Of a stretch of DNA of 64,000 bases, positions 38,075-45,859 are shown piece by piece. The notes beneath the pieces were generated by a model that did no database searches, was not told the DNA's origin, and was given only the letters and a program-made list of their open reading frames with translations. Position 1 is the first letter of the stretch, and every line of letters starts with the position of its first letter. The translations under genes were made by a program, and so were the position numbers. This DNA comes from Tumebacillus sp. BK434 (GTDB lineage Bacteria > Bacillota > Bacilli > Tumebacillales > Tumebacillaceae), in contig NZ_SLXS01000003.1 in the NCBI RefSeq assembly GCF_004340785.1, forward strand, positions 591,689 through 655,688. The letters run 5' to 3'.

Positions 38075-40306
38075 TTACCGTCGTAAGGATAACGAGCGCT
38101 TCGGGGTGCCGCCGGGTGCGGACTCCCCCTCCAGCCAGATCAGCAGCGTGGGGAACAGCGCAAACAGCGACATCATCGCCAGCACGACAATGCCGGAATC
38201 GTTGGTCAGCATTCCGACCAGACTCCCGGCAAGCATGCCGCCGACCGCCGTCCTGAACTCGGGATAGCGCGTCTGCCATGCTCTTTTTTCATGTTCGCCG
38301 GGAGCGAACAGCACGTAGGCGAACAGGGCGAGCAAGAGCAAAAACAGGCTCGGCCAGACCGACGAGAAGAGCAGGCGGACGAACATGTCCGACTTGCGGG
38401 CGAAGATCCGCGACATCTCCTCCAGCCCGCCGGAGAGCACTTGCCCCGCCGCCGCGCCGATATGCGAAGGCGGTGCGCTGGGCTGGTTGAGCAGGAACAA
38501 GATCACGCTTGCGCCAAACAGCGAGCCGAACAGCACGCCGAGCGTCGGGAGCAGCTTGAATTTTTTTTGCAGCGCCAAGCAGAGCCCCGTGGTGGCAGCC
38601 ATGGTCAGCGCCCCGCCGGTGTTGGTGCCAAGCGCGGGCGAGGCGAAGAACACGGTCAACAGCGCCCCGCCCGCCACCGCGCCCCGCCCGAGCCAGCGCC
38701 GTTCCAGGCGCGGGGCGTGCAAAAGCGCCGCGTAGAGCAGCACGGCCGCGCCGATCACGACGCCCATGTATTCGTTGCCGACCCCGTAGTAGCGCGCACC
38801 GACGATCGGGTCATAGGACAGCAGCCCGCACTTGGCGAGCAGGCCGCCTTGCCAGGTGTCGGCGACGACGGCGAGGATCGTCCACGCGGAGAGCCAGACC
38901 AGCCGCCCGGTCAGCTTTTGGCAAAACGGCAGGATGCGAAACGGGATCGCGGCGACGAGCAGGTACAACGCCCAGAGCCCGCCCGCCACCTCCCACAGCC
39001 CGGACGGGCGCAGGATCGGCAGCAGGTACAGGCAGAGCGGCATCGCCAGCGCCGTCCAGAGCAGGACGCGGATGCCGCCGAGCGTGATCACCGTGCGCAC
39101 GCGGAACAGACGCAGCACGGTGAGCAGCAGTCCGAGACCAAGCAGTGCTCCGACCGCGCCGAGCACGGTGGCCCGGTTGTTATACGTCCAGACGGTCGCC
39201 TCCTTCAGCGCGGCGAGGCGCTGCTGTGAAACGGCTGCGGTCGGCTGCAACGGGTAGCCGATCATCCCGTGGGGCTTCGGCACGCCAAGGAAGTGCAGCA
39301 CGGTCGGCGCGACGTCGAGGTTGGAGACGATGCCTTCGCGCCGCGTCGTCGCCGAAGTCAGCACGGTGTCTTGCGTCACGCTGCCCCCGGCGGCGATCAC
39401 CGGCGCGATCCACTCCGCCCGCGACTGGTCGTGGAGCGGCACTTGCGGCGAGGCGATCAGCAGCAGGCGGTTGGGACCGAGCTCGCCGGCCAATTTGCCG
39501 AGAAAGCGGTCCGCTTCGAGCAGCGCTTGACGGCGCAGGTTGGCGAACCGCTCCTCGGTGAGGTTTTGGCGATACTCGCCGACGCGGTAGAGGTCGGCGA
39601 GGTCAAAGACGACGAGCGCGGCGCGCCCTTGCAGGCTTTTGTAATCCGCCCACAGGCGGTCATAGTCGGTGCGCACGCCGTAAGGGCGGGCCGGGTCGCT
39701 TGTGAGCACGGTGTTCCCGACATCGCCAAACGGGGTGCGCCCCGACCTGTCGGACGTGAACAGCGCGGCGGGGCGCCACAGACGTGCCCCTTTGTCGCCC
39801 GAGCCGAGCACCGCCGTCTGCAGGCCGTGCCGCTGCAGCGTATCGCCAAGCGACACCGCCGACGCTTTGAAGTTCCAGCGCTCCTGTGTGCGCTCGATGC
39901 GCGGCAGGGACATCAGAAGCACTTCCGGCCCGCACGATCCGCCGTGCAGTCCGACGTGGACGGCGGCGACCGGGACGTCGTGGAGCGTCTCGTCGGCGTT
40001 GAAAGCGCGGATCTCTTCGCTTTTCAATTGGGCGGGCACGCCTGCTGCCATCGTCACATAGGCGTTGGCGTCGGTGCGCTTGCCGCCGGTGTTGACGTTC
40101 ATCAAGGCGACGGCGCCGCGCCGGGACAGCTTTTGCAGCTCAGGCATGACGGCGAGGTCGTCGAAGCTGAGCCGATTGATCAGCACGAGCAGCGCTTGCC
40201 GGTCGGGCGCTGTATCGAGCGTCTGTGCGGACGCCTGCGCTGCCGGCAGCGGCGGCAGCAACGTCAGGAGCAGGCAAAACAGCAGCAACCGGATCATGGG
40301 GAACAT
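38075..40306 (-). CDS. Alkaline-phosphatase-superfamily domain fused to a multi-helix membrane domain
   Basis: A 743-residue protein: signal peptide (residues 1-26), an extracytoplasmic alkaline-phosphatase-like domain (30-365; NAYVTMAAGV holds the expected Thr nucleophile, LDVAPTVLHFLGVPKPHGMIG the C-terminal part) and about ten membrane helices (380-720) containing DPIVGARYYGVGNEYMG and LTNDSGIVVLAM. The same two-part layout is known in uncharacterised proteins of Bacillota. The first metal-ligand position reads LVLIN rather than the common D. Likely a phosphodiesterase or phosphoglycerol-type envelope enzyme. ATG follows AAGGAGGGA. Confidence 0.82.
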   Translation of the reverse strand: MFPMIRLLLFCLLLTLLPPLPAAQASAQTLDTAPDRQALLVLINRLSFDDLAVMPELQKLSRRGAVALMNVNTGGKRTDANAYVTMAAGVPAQLKSEEIRAFNADETLHDVPVAAVHVGLHGGSCGPEVLLMSLPRIERTQERWNFKASAVSLGDTLQRHGLQTAVLGSGDKGARLWRPAALFTSDRSGRTPFGDVGNTVLTSDPARPYGVRTDYDRLWADYKSLQGRAALVVFDLADLYRVGEYRQNLTEERFANLRRQALLEADRFLGKLAGELGPNRLLLIASPQVPLHDQSRAEWIAPVIAAGGSVTQDTVLTSATTRREGIVSNLDVAPTVLHFLGVPKPHGMIGYPLQPTAAVSQQRLAALKEATVWTYNNRATVLGAVGALLGLGLLLTVLRLFRVRTVITLGGIRVLLWTALAMPLCLYLLPILRPSGLWEVAGGLWALYLLVAAIPFRILPFCQKLTGRLVWLSAWTILAVVADTWQGGLLAKCGLLSYDPIVGARYYGVGNEYMGVVIGAAVLLYAALLHAPRLERRWLGRGAVAGGALLTVFFASPALGTNTGGALTMAATTGLCLALQKKFKLLPTLGVLFGSLFGASVILFLLNQPSAPPSHIGAAAGQVLSGGLEEMSRIFARKSDMFVRLLFSSVWPSLFLLLLALFAYVLFAPGEHEKRAWQTRYPEFRTAVGGMLAGSLVGMLTNDSGIVVLAMMSLFALFPTLLIWLEGESAPGGTPKRSLSLRR

Positions 40307-40465
40307 GGCAGTTCCCTCCTTCCGCTAAGGTTCTACCTGCCAGTCTGCCCAGCAAAAAGCGAATTCAGGCAAGACTCCCGGTGCATTCGCTCCGCCGATG
40401 CATGATCTTCTTGCCGAATTGAGACGCTACTGGTAGAACGCTTTCTGGAGGAAGGACGTGCAGGC

Positions 40466-40792
40466 ATGAACAACCAGAGCAACAGTCAACCCCAAAACAA
40501 CGGGCCGAATCCCGGCCTGTCGGAGCGCGAGATCGAAGAGATCCTCGCCAGCAGCGGCGTCATCAACGGCACCGTCACCGACGGGGTCAAATTGGGCCAG
40601 GCGATCGCCGACATCCTCGTGAAAAACAACCAGTTGCTGATCCAGGCGATCCAGTCGGGTCACTTCAATCAAGCGCCGCTCGATGACACCCAAGGCCACA
40701 ACCAGACCGCCCAGCCGACCCAGATGTGGGAAGCGGGTACCCGCCCGCAGTCGGGCCTGCCGCAGCCGGACACACAAACGAATCAGCCCTGA
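40466..40792 (+). CDS. Small hydrophilic protein, unknown
   Basis: A 108-residue protein: Asn/Gln-rich N-terminus, a central helical part (LSEREIEEILASSGVINGTV, then KLGQAIADILVKNNQLLIQAI) and a disordered Gln/Thr/Pro tail. No signal, helix anchor or Cys. RBS GGAGGAAGG upstream of ATG, and a perfect terminator at the stop codon. I do not recognise it; the make-up is compatible with a spore or cytosolic accessory protein. Confidence 0.75.
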   Translation: MNNQSNSQPQNNGPNPGLSEREIEEILASSGVINGTVTDGVKLGQAIADILVKNNQLLIQAIQSGHFNQAPLDDTQGHNQTAQPTQMWEAGTRPQSGLPQPDTQTNQP

Positions 40793-40827
40793 AAAAAGGA
40801 TGTCTCCGCGGAGACATCCTTTTTATT
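40792..40827 (+). terminator. Strong terminator
   Basis: A 26-base perfect palindrome, AAGGATGTCTCCG/CGGAGACATCCTT (40797-40822), is followed by T4-A-T2 and preceded by A6, so it may work in both directions. Confidence 0.92.
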
Positions 40828-40895
40828 AACAGGCATCGACAAAATGCTCAAGAATCCAACATCAAAACTGTGAGTATCTTTTTACAAATTTCAAT

Positions 40896-41112
40896 TCATC
40901 CACACGATCCACAGACATATCCACAGCCAGAAACCTGATTTTTCAACATTTCTCCCGAAAACACCCTACTTATCCCCAAAACCCCCACCTACTTTACATA
41001 ATTTTTTGAGGATATTTGTCGATTGAGAAAACGCCCTATTTCAACACTTTTCCACGATATCCACAATAGGCTGTGTACAACTCAGTGGATATGTGCACAT
41101 CTCTGTTGATAA
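40896..41112. other. Cluster of DnaA-box-like sequences in a 430-base gene-free region
   Basis: The space between 40828 and 41260 holds no gene. It contains TCATCCACA (40896), ATATCCACA (40917), TTATCCCCA (40970), ATATCCACA (41057) and TGTTGATAA (41104, reverse of TTATCAACA), each one mismatch from the DnaA box TTATCCACA, and weaker ones at 40905 and 41082. An AT-rich stretch follows (41113-41230). None of the genes beside it is dnaA, dnaN or rpmH. Confidence 0.55.
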
Positions 41113-41260
41113 CCTGTAAATTTCCAGGATAAGCTTTCGATCGAAATTTTATAAACAATACAAAAACAATAAAAAATAACAATTGAGTTTTTTCTAAAAT
41201 GTCGCTATCATACAATTATAGCATTCCTGCCCTCGAGTGGCAGTTCAGACAGGTGATGAG

Positions 41261-42235
41261 ATGAAAAAACGAATTTGGCTGACTATCGGTGGTCTAGTCA
41301 TCTTGATCAGTGGCAGCGTGCTTCTGTTCGCCGGCCTGTTTTACAATCCGCTGCTGTTTGCGGTGGAGGAGCAGACGATGCGCAAGACGGAGTGGGAAGC
41401 GCTGCGCCCGTCCCTATTCGCCGGGCTGAACTACAGCCGGGAAGAAGAGCAGAACCTGCTTCAGCAGCGCAGTTTGGAAGAGCTCGTCCTGTTCAAAGGG
41501 CGGGAGCTCGGCATCACCGCAGACGAAGCGGCGGTCGCCAAGCAGCTCGAACAGCTCGGGACCACACCGGCCGACCGCGCCGCCGTTTTGAAGGATCTGC
41601 ACATGACAGAGGAAGATGCCAAGAACAACTATCGCCGCGCCTTGGTCGGTTTTGAGTTGAAGAAGCGCATGACGCAAGACATGAAGGTCACCGAGGAAGA
41701 AATGCTCGCGTACTACAACGAGAACAAAATGAACTTCTACGTACCTGAGTTCCGCACGATTCGCTATCTGCGCGCCAAAGCGGACGATGCGGCGACCGTC
41801 TCGCGAATGAAAGGGATCACCGCCGCCAGCTTTCAGACGGTGATCGAGCAGTTCCAGATCGATCCGAACGGCCGGATGCATGCGTGGGAAGAGCTGGCCT
41901 CGCAGGCCGCCTTCGCGCAAAACACGTCGGAGCAGCTCGCCGCCTTTGCCTTTGCACAGCCGAAAGGAAAAGTCGCAGGTCCCGTGCAGGACGGCGAATG
42001 GATCTACTGGCTGAACATCGAAGACACGACCGAGCCGCACCAGCAGACCTATCAGGAGTCGCGCCAGAAGATCTACAGCCTGCTCTATCAGGAGAAGCAA
42101 GCCAACCAGTTTCGCTCCTGGATCGAAGCGCAAAAAGAGCCTGCAGGCTACGGCGTGTATCCTGACAACTTGACCGCCAGCCGGTGGGAAGCTTTCTGGA
42201 GCGACCTGCCGCACAACTTCCGGCTGCTGTTCTAA
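41261..42235 (+). CDS. Membrane-anchored PrsA/SurA-like foldase (PPIC-type)
   Basis: A 324-residue protein with one N-terminal helix (RIWLTIGGLVILISGSVLLFAGL). A SurA-N-like helical region follows (EELVLFKGRELGITADEAAVAKQL, then EEEMLAYYNENKMNFYVPE) and then a degenerate parvulin-like domain ending FAQPKGKVAGPVQDGEWIYWLNI. It probably helps fold exported proteins outside the membrane. ATG at 41261 follows AGGTGAT. The next gene is a secreted cell-wall amidase, a possible client. Catalytic PPIase residues are not clearly kept. Confidence 0.78.
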   Translation: MKKRIWLTIGGLVILISGSVLLFAGLFYNPLLFAVEEQTMRKTEWEALRPSLFAGLNYSREEEQNLLQQRSLEELVLFKGRELGITADEAAVAKQLEQLGTTPADRAAVLKDLHMTEEDAKNNYRRALVGFELKKRMTQDMKVTEEEMLAYYNENKMNFYVPEFRTIRYLRAKADDAATVSRMKGITAASFQTVIEQFQIDPNGRMHAWEELASQAAFAQNTSEQLAAFAFAQPKGKVAGPVQDGEWIYWLNIEDTTEPHQQTYQESRQKIYSLLYQEKQANQFRSWIEAQKEPAGYGVYPDNLTASRWEAFWSDLPHNFRLLF

Positions 42236-42318
42236 GCCGGATCTCATGCTGTCTATACGAAGCGCTGTGCGCTTTTTATAGAAAATAAAATATGCTCATA
42301 CAAAGGGAGATGTTATCT

Positions 42319-43059
42319 ATGAAAATGGCAAAAACTTTGGTAGCAGCACTGGTCTGCACCACCATTTTGTCCACCCCAGCTCTCGCTGCGAAGGACAACT
42401 CGCAAAGCGCAATCGCACCGGAAGGGCTGTCCACTTCCGAACCGGCACCGGCGAACTATAACCCGTCGCTGAAAAAAGCGAACGATGCTTCGATCGGCAC
42501 TGAAGCGATCGGCATCGAAGCGAACCCGATCATCGTGCTCGACCCGGGCCATGGCGGTTCCGACCCGGGCGCTGTCGGCAACGGCATCGAAGAAGCGGAC
42601 GTCGTGCTCGACATCGCGACCCGCTCCAAGAACTACATCGTAGCCAACTATCCGGCGACCGTGTACATGACCCGCACCGCTGACACCACGTTGACGCTGG
42701 GCGACCGCACCACGTTTGCCAACAACAAAGGCGCGAACTTCTTCGTGTCCTTCCACATCAACTCCTACACCTCTTCGACGGCAAACGGTCTGGAAACGTA
42801 CTACTATCCGGGCAGCACCAACGGTCAAAACCTGGCGACCAACCTGTACAACAAGCTGAAAGCTCACTACTCCACCCTGCGTGGCGTCAAGTCGGCCGAC
42901 TTCTATGTCCTGCACTACACCAACATGCCGGCATCGCTCGGTGAGACGGGCTTCATCTCCAACGCAACGGACGCAACCAACCTGAAGTCTGCCACCTTCA
43001 AGCAGAACCTGGCTGTCGCGTACTCCCAAGGTATGCACGTCTACTGGTGGGGCTTCTAA
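42319..43059 (+). CDS. Secreted N-acetylmuramoyl-L-alanine amidase (Amidase_3)
   Basis: A 246-residue protein: signal peptide ending ALAA near residue 25, a linker of about 50 residues, then an Amidase_3 domain. The zinc ligands are in VLDPGHGG, GIEEADV and SFHINS, and the catalytic Glu is in SLGETGFIS. It cleaves the bond between MurNAc and L-Ala in peptidoglycan. There is no cell-wall-binding repeat. ATG at 42319 follows AAAGGGAGA; ATG at 42310 is a weaker choice. Strong terminator after the gene. Confidence 0.95.
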   Translation: MKMAKTLVAALVCTTILSTPALAAKDNSQSAIAPEGLSTSEPAPANYNPSLKKANDASIGTEAIGIEANPIIVLDPGHGGSDPGAVGNGIEEADVVLDIATRSKNYIVANYPATVYMTRTADTTLTLGDRTTFANNKGANFFVSFHINSYTSSTANGLETYYYPGSTNGQNLATNLYNKLKAHYSTLRGVKSADFYVLHYTNMPASLGETGFISNATDATNLKSATFKQNLAVAYSQGMHVYWWGF

Positions 43060-43074
43060 TCCCATAGCAAGCAA

Positions 43075-43104
43075 AACAGCACCCGTTACGGGTGCTGTTT
43101 TTTT
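43075..43104 (+). terminator. Strong terminator of the amidase gene
   Basis: AACAGCACCC (43075-43084) pairs with GGGTGCTGTT (43090-43099) around a five-base loop, followed by T7. Confidence 0.95.
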
Positions 43105-43141
43105 AATGCGTCCAAGACGCTGTAGGTGTTGCGGCTGTAGA

Positions 43142-44113
43142 TCACTGGCAGGCTCCGTTCTCTGGCGCACGGCGCTCCCGTTCGATCTGGATCGTGGTGT
43201 GGGTGAGGCCGAACTGCCGGGACAGCACCGCTTCCAAAGCGCGCAGCACGTCATCGCTGCTGGCATCCTTGTCGATGACGACATGTCCGCTCATCGAGAG
43301 AAAGCCGGAGCTGACCGTCCAGATGTGCAGATCGTAGACCTCTTCGACGCGGGCGACGCCGAGCATGGCCTGTTTGATCTTGAGGGCGTCGAGGTGCGGC
43401 GGCACCGCTTCGAGCAGGACGGAGACGGTCTCTTTGAGCAGGCGGAACGAGCTGAGCAGCACCAGCACCCCGATGATCACCGAGATGATCGGGTCGGCGT
43501 AGTACCAGTCGGTCAGCATCATGATCACCGCCGCTGCGATCGCCCCGACCGAGCCCAGCGCATCGCCGAGCACATGCAAAAGCGCCCCGCGCACGTTGAG
43601 GTTGTGCTTGTGGTCGCCGCCGCGCATCAGGAACCATGCGCTGAGCAGGTTGGCAGCCAGCCCGATGATCGCGACGCCGAGCATCAGCCCGCTCTGTACC
43701 TCCGGCGGGTGTTGGAAGCGCTGAACGGCTTCCCAAAAGATGTACAGCGAGACGAGGATCAGCGTGAGCGCGTTGAACAGCGCCGCCAGCACCTCGGCCC
43801 GTTTCAAACCAAACGTGCGCTTTTGCGTCGCCGGTTTCGCGGTCAGCCACAAAGCGATCAGACTGACCGCCAGCGCCGCCACGTCGCTAAACATATGCGC
43901 CGCATCCGACAGCAGCGCCAAACTGTTGGTGAGGAACCCCCCGACCAGCTCCGCCACAAACACCCCACCAGTTATCACCATCGCGATCGTCAGCGACTTC
44001 CGGCTCCCGTCCCCGTGATGATGGTGGTGTCCGTGCCCGTGGTGATGCTGGTGATCATGATCGTGGTCGTGGTCATGATGATGCGTATGCTCATGGTGGT
44101 TGTGCGTTTCCAT
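43142..44113 (-). CDS. czcD: Cation diffusion facilitator (zinc/cobalt/cadmium efflux)
   Basis: A 323-residue CDF transporter. The N-terminal 35 residues hold about 20 His plus several Asp (metal-binding tail). Six helices follow, with the site motifs SDAAHMFSD (HxxxD) and LHVLGDALGS, and a C-terminal cytoplasmic domain (VEEVYDLHIWTVSSG). It exports Zn2+ and similar ions in exchange for protons. The name czcD is by similarity. GGGAGGGATGTCGA precedes the ATG. The promoter carries an ArsR-type operator, consistent with metal-induced expression. Confidence 0.93.
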   Translation of the reverse strand: METHNHHEHTHHHDHDHDHDHQHHHGHGHHHHHGDGSRKSLTIAMVITGGVFVAELVGGFLTNSLALLSDAAHMFSDVAALAVSLIALWLTAKPATQKRTFGLKRAEVLAALFNALTLILVSLYIFWEAVQRFQHPPEVQSGLMLGVAIIGLAANLLSAWFLMRGGDHKHNLNVRGALLHVLGDALGSVGAIAAAVIMMLTDWYYADPIISVIIGVLVLLSSFRLLKETVSVLLEAVPPHLDALKIKQAMLGVARVEEVYDLHIWTVSSGFLSMSGHVVIDKDASSDDVLRALEAVLSRQFGLTHTTIQIERERRAPENGACQ

Positions 44114-44142
44114 TCGACATCCCTCCCGTTGTGAATTTCCGC

Positions 44143-44197
44143 AATATATGAATACTTGCTCATATATTAGTTATAACATATTTTTACTGCCCGTCAA
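44143..44197 (-). promoter_or_regulatory. CDF exporter promoter with ArsR/SmtB-type operator
   Basis: TTGACG (44192-44197) and TATAAC (44170-44175) lie 16 bases apart on the minus strand. Just after the -10 is the perfect inverted repeat AATATATGA-8 bases-TCATATATT (44143-44168), the form bound by CzrA/CadC-type metal sensors. Repression released by zinc is expected. No ArsR gene lies nearby, so the repressor would act from elsewhere. Confidence 0.82.
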
Positions 44198-44208
44198 TTC
44201 GATCGAGC

Positions 44209-44241
44209 AAAAAAATAAAGTCCGTTGTCAAAACGGACTTT
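44209..44241 (-). terminator. Terminator of the PepSY-type gene
   Basis: AAAGTCCGTT (44217-44226) pairs with AACGGACTTT (44232-44241); the minus-strand transcript ends with A-TTTTTTT. Confidence 0.92.
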
Positions 44242-44256
44242 GTGCTAGCATGCGAT

Positions 44257-44754
44257 TCATTTGGCTGATGGCTTCCTTTTTCGTGGCAGAAAATAGACAT
44301 ATCCGGTAAGCACCAGCAGCAAGGTCAAGATCGACACCACTTCCAACACGGTGACATAGTTCAAGTCTTCCCATTCCCCGACGTGCAATCCGTAGAAAAA
44401 GTCTAAGATCGGGTCTTGTTTCAGCGCTTTGATCTGTCCTTCCTGATCGATGGTGAGCCGGAGAATTGGGTCGCGTTTCACATAGACTTTGAACATGTCT
44501 CCCGATTTGGAGATCGACTGTATCTCTTCCCATCTGTACTCACCGCTCTTCACCAATTGCTCTCCCACATAAGCGATCGTGTAATCGGCCGGCTGAGCTG
44601 CCACCGGAATCTGCGTCACTTTCAGGTCGGTCGCCGCTTCCTGATACCACGGCACATTCAACAGCAAAAACCCGGTCACTGCCCACATGATCAGAAACAG
44701 GCTGACGACCAGCCCTGCGATCCGATGAAACTTCCGATTGATCCGCCGAAACAT
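44257..44754 (-). CDS. PepSY-associated membrane protein
   Basis: A 165-residue protein with a helix at each end: FHRIAGLVVSLFLIMWAVTGFLLLN (about 10-34) and YVTVLEVVSILTLLLVLTGYVYFLPRK. The extracytoplasmic part in between contains YDxLHVGEW-like FFYGLHVGEWEDL, the usual ending of PepSY_TM proteins that act in siderophore-iron or heme handling. ATG at 44754 follows GAGAGGGGTAG. Single gene with its own terminator; the substrate is not shown by context. Confidence 0.82.
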   Translation of the reverse strand: MFRRINRKFHRIAGLVVSLFLIMWAVTGFLLLNVPWYQEAATDLKVTQIPVAAQPADYTIAYVGEQLVKSGEYRWEEIQSISKSGDMFKVYVKRDPILRLTIDQEGQIKALKQDPILDFFYGLHVGEWEDLNYVTVLEVVSILTLLLVLTGYVYFLPRKRKPSAK

Positions 44755-45166
44755 AAAACTACCCCTCTCAAACTTCATGTGTACGTTCATCCGTTGATGA
44801 TCTTACAGCAAAGTCCCAAGGGGCACTATGACTCAAACTGGCTATTTATTAAACTTTTGCGGTTCAAGATTTGTCTAAGATCGCACGAATTTTCTGTTCA
44901 ACTACGTGACTGATTTCATCAAAAGTTCGATCTAAGCAGCTACATGTAAAATGGGCAATCTGCCAAACTGATGTTCAACGGCCAGCGGCTGTACCAATTT
45001 CCAGTGATGTTCAATCTTACAACCATCATCGATTGTGGAAATAAAATTACCTGAGTCCGGGTGGAATATCGAACTCAGGTCTGTGCCTAACTCAAAGGCC
45101 GGTTTTTACCCGCCATATACTTGACAGGGATATGTTCAAATGAAAAGGGCTATTTATAAGCTCAAC
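44755..45166. other. Gene-free stretch
   Basis: No convincing gene. An open frame of about 50 codons on the minus strand (about 45097-44937), without start or RBS, encodes a plausible-looking protein end (KIEHHWKLVQPLAVEHQFG) and may be a relic. A hairpin CCTGAGT/ACTCAGG lies near 45051-45080. The region is more AT-rich than its surroundings, as are the two genes that follow it upstream. Confidence 0.4.
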
Positions 45167-45859
45167 TCACAATCTACCTAACATACGAAGAATTTCCTCT
45201 TCAAACGGCCGATATCCATACGGACACCGTTCCGCCATCGTTTGCAAGTCTGCTTTTCCTGACCAATCTCTCATCTCAATCCGATCATCCGGCAAAAACG
45301 TTCCCTTCCAATACTCGTCCACAAATTCTTCTGCTGCCCCAGAACACCATACATCATAGTCGCTGTCCGAAGCTTGCAAAAGTTGTGTTAGTGTTTCTTT
45401 AGGATCAGGATCCCGCTCCGGTGAATAACCCGCCTGCCAAAAGCGGCAAGTAGGACAATCTCGCCTTCCAATCCCCAGCCACTCAATCACATGATCCCGA
45501 TCTGCAAGAATCCAAGCCTCGACCTCTTTGATCGCAAGCCCGAAGATAAACTCATTCTTTCCCTCTATCAACTCTCGAATTTCATTCTGCGCCTCTGTCG
45601 TCCGTGCACCATCCAGCAAAACGATAACATAGTCAAAATTTTTGCGAAATGCTGCCGGATCGGCATCTAACGCCTCGACCAGTTTACGAACTGCTACCTT
45701 CACTTCACCAAACCCCATGCCAAAGCCAACATTCTTTCGAATATCAGCACTAAAGTGCAACGGCCACTGCACATCCGCTTTGTTTTTCGCTATTGTCGTG
45801 ATGAGCGGCGGAAGCAAAATATCATCTATCTCACCTTCTCCGAGAAAAGCCACCTTCAT
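45167..45859 (-). CDS. DUF4276-like (TOPRIM-type) protein, partner of the AAA ATPase
   Basis: A 230-residue protein. It begins VAFLGEGEIDDILL (acidic residue after strand one), has YVIVLLDGARTTEA (second acidic position) and AIKEVEAWILADRDHV, the DUF4276 hallmark (ExEaWlLaD). DUF4276 proteins have a TOPRIM-like fold and are usually nuclease partners of AAA15/AAA21 ATPases in OLD-like or AbiL-like modules. The ATG overlaps the ATPase stop (ATGA). Four Cys occur (CPTC near 140, plus two). Expected role: nuclease effector of a phage-defence pair; inferred from family and partner. Confidence 0.78.
   Translation of the reverse strand: MKVAFLGEGEIDDILLPPLITTIAKNKADVQWPLHFSADIRKNVGFGMGFGEVKVAVRKLVEALDADPAAFRKNFDYVIVLLDGARTTEAQNEIRELIEGKNEFIFGLAIKEVEAWILADRDHVIEWLGIGRRDCPTCRFWQAGYSPERDPDPKETLTQLLQASDSDYDVWCSGAAEEFVDEYWKGTFLPDDRIEMRDWSGKADLQTMAERCPYGYRPFEEEILRMLGRL

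Noticed and set aside
38020-38075. Terminator before the phosphatase-like gene end (CCTGTTC/GAACAGG)
   Set aside because: A seven-pair stem is present, but no run of T follows on the minus strand, so termination cannot be claimed.
40828-41260. Chromosomal replication origin
   Set aside because: DnaA-box-like sites are present, but no dnaA, dnaN, rpmH or gidA-type genes flank the region; kept only as a DnaA-box cluster.
44937-45097. Transposase fragment
   Set aside because: An open frame without start codon or RBS gives a protein-like end, but no transposase motif or inverted repeat supports it.
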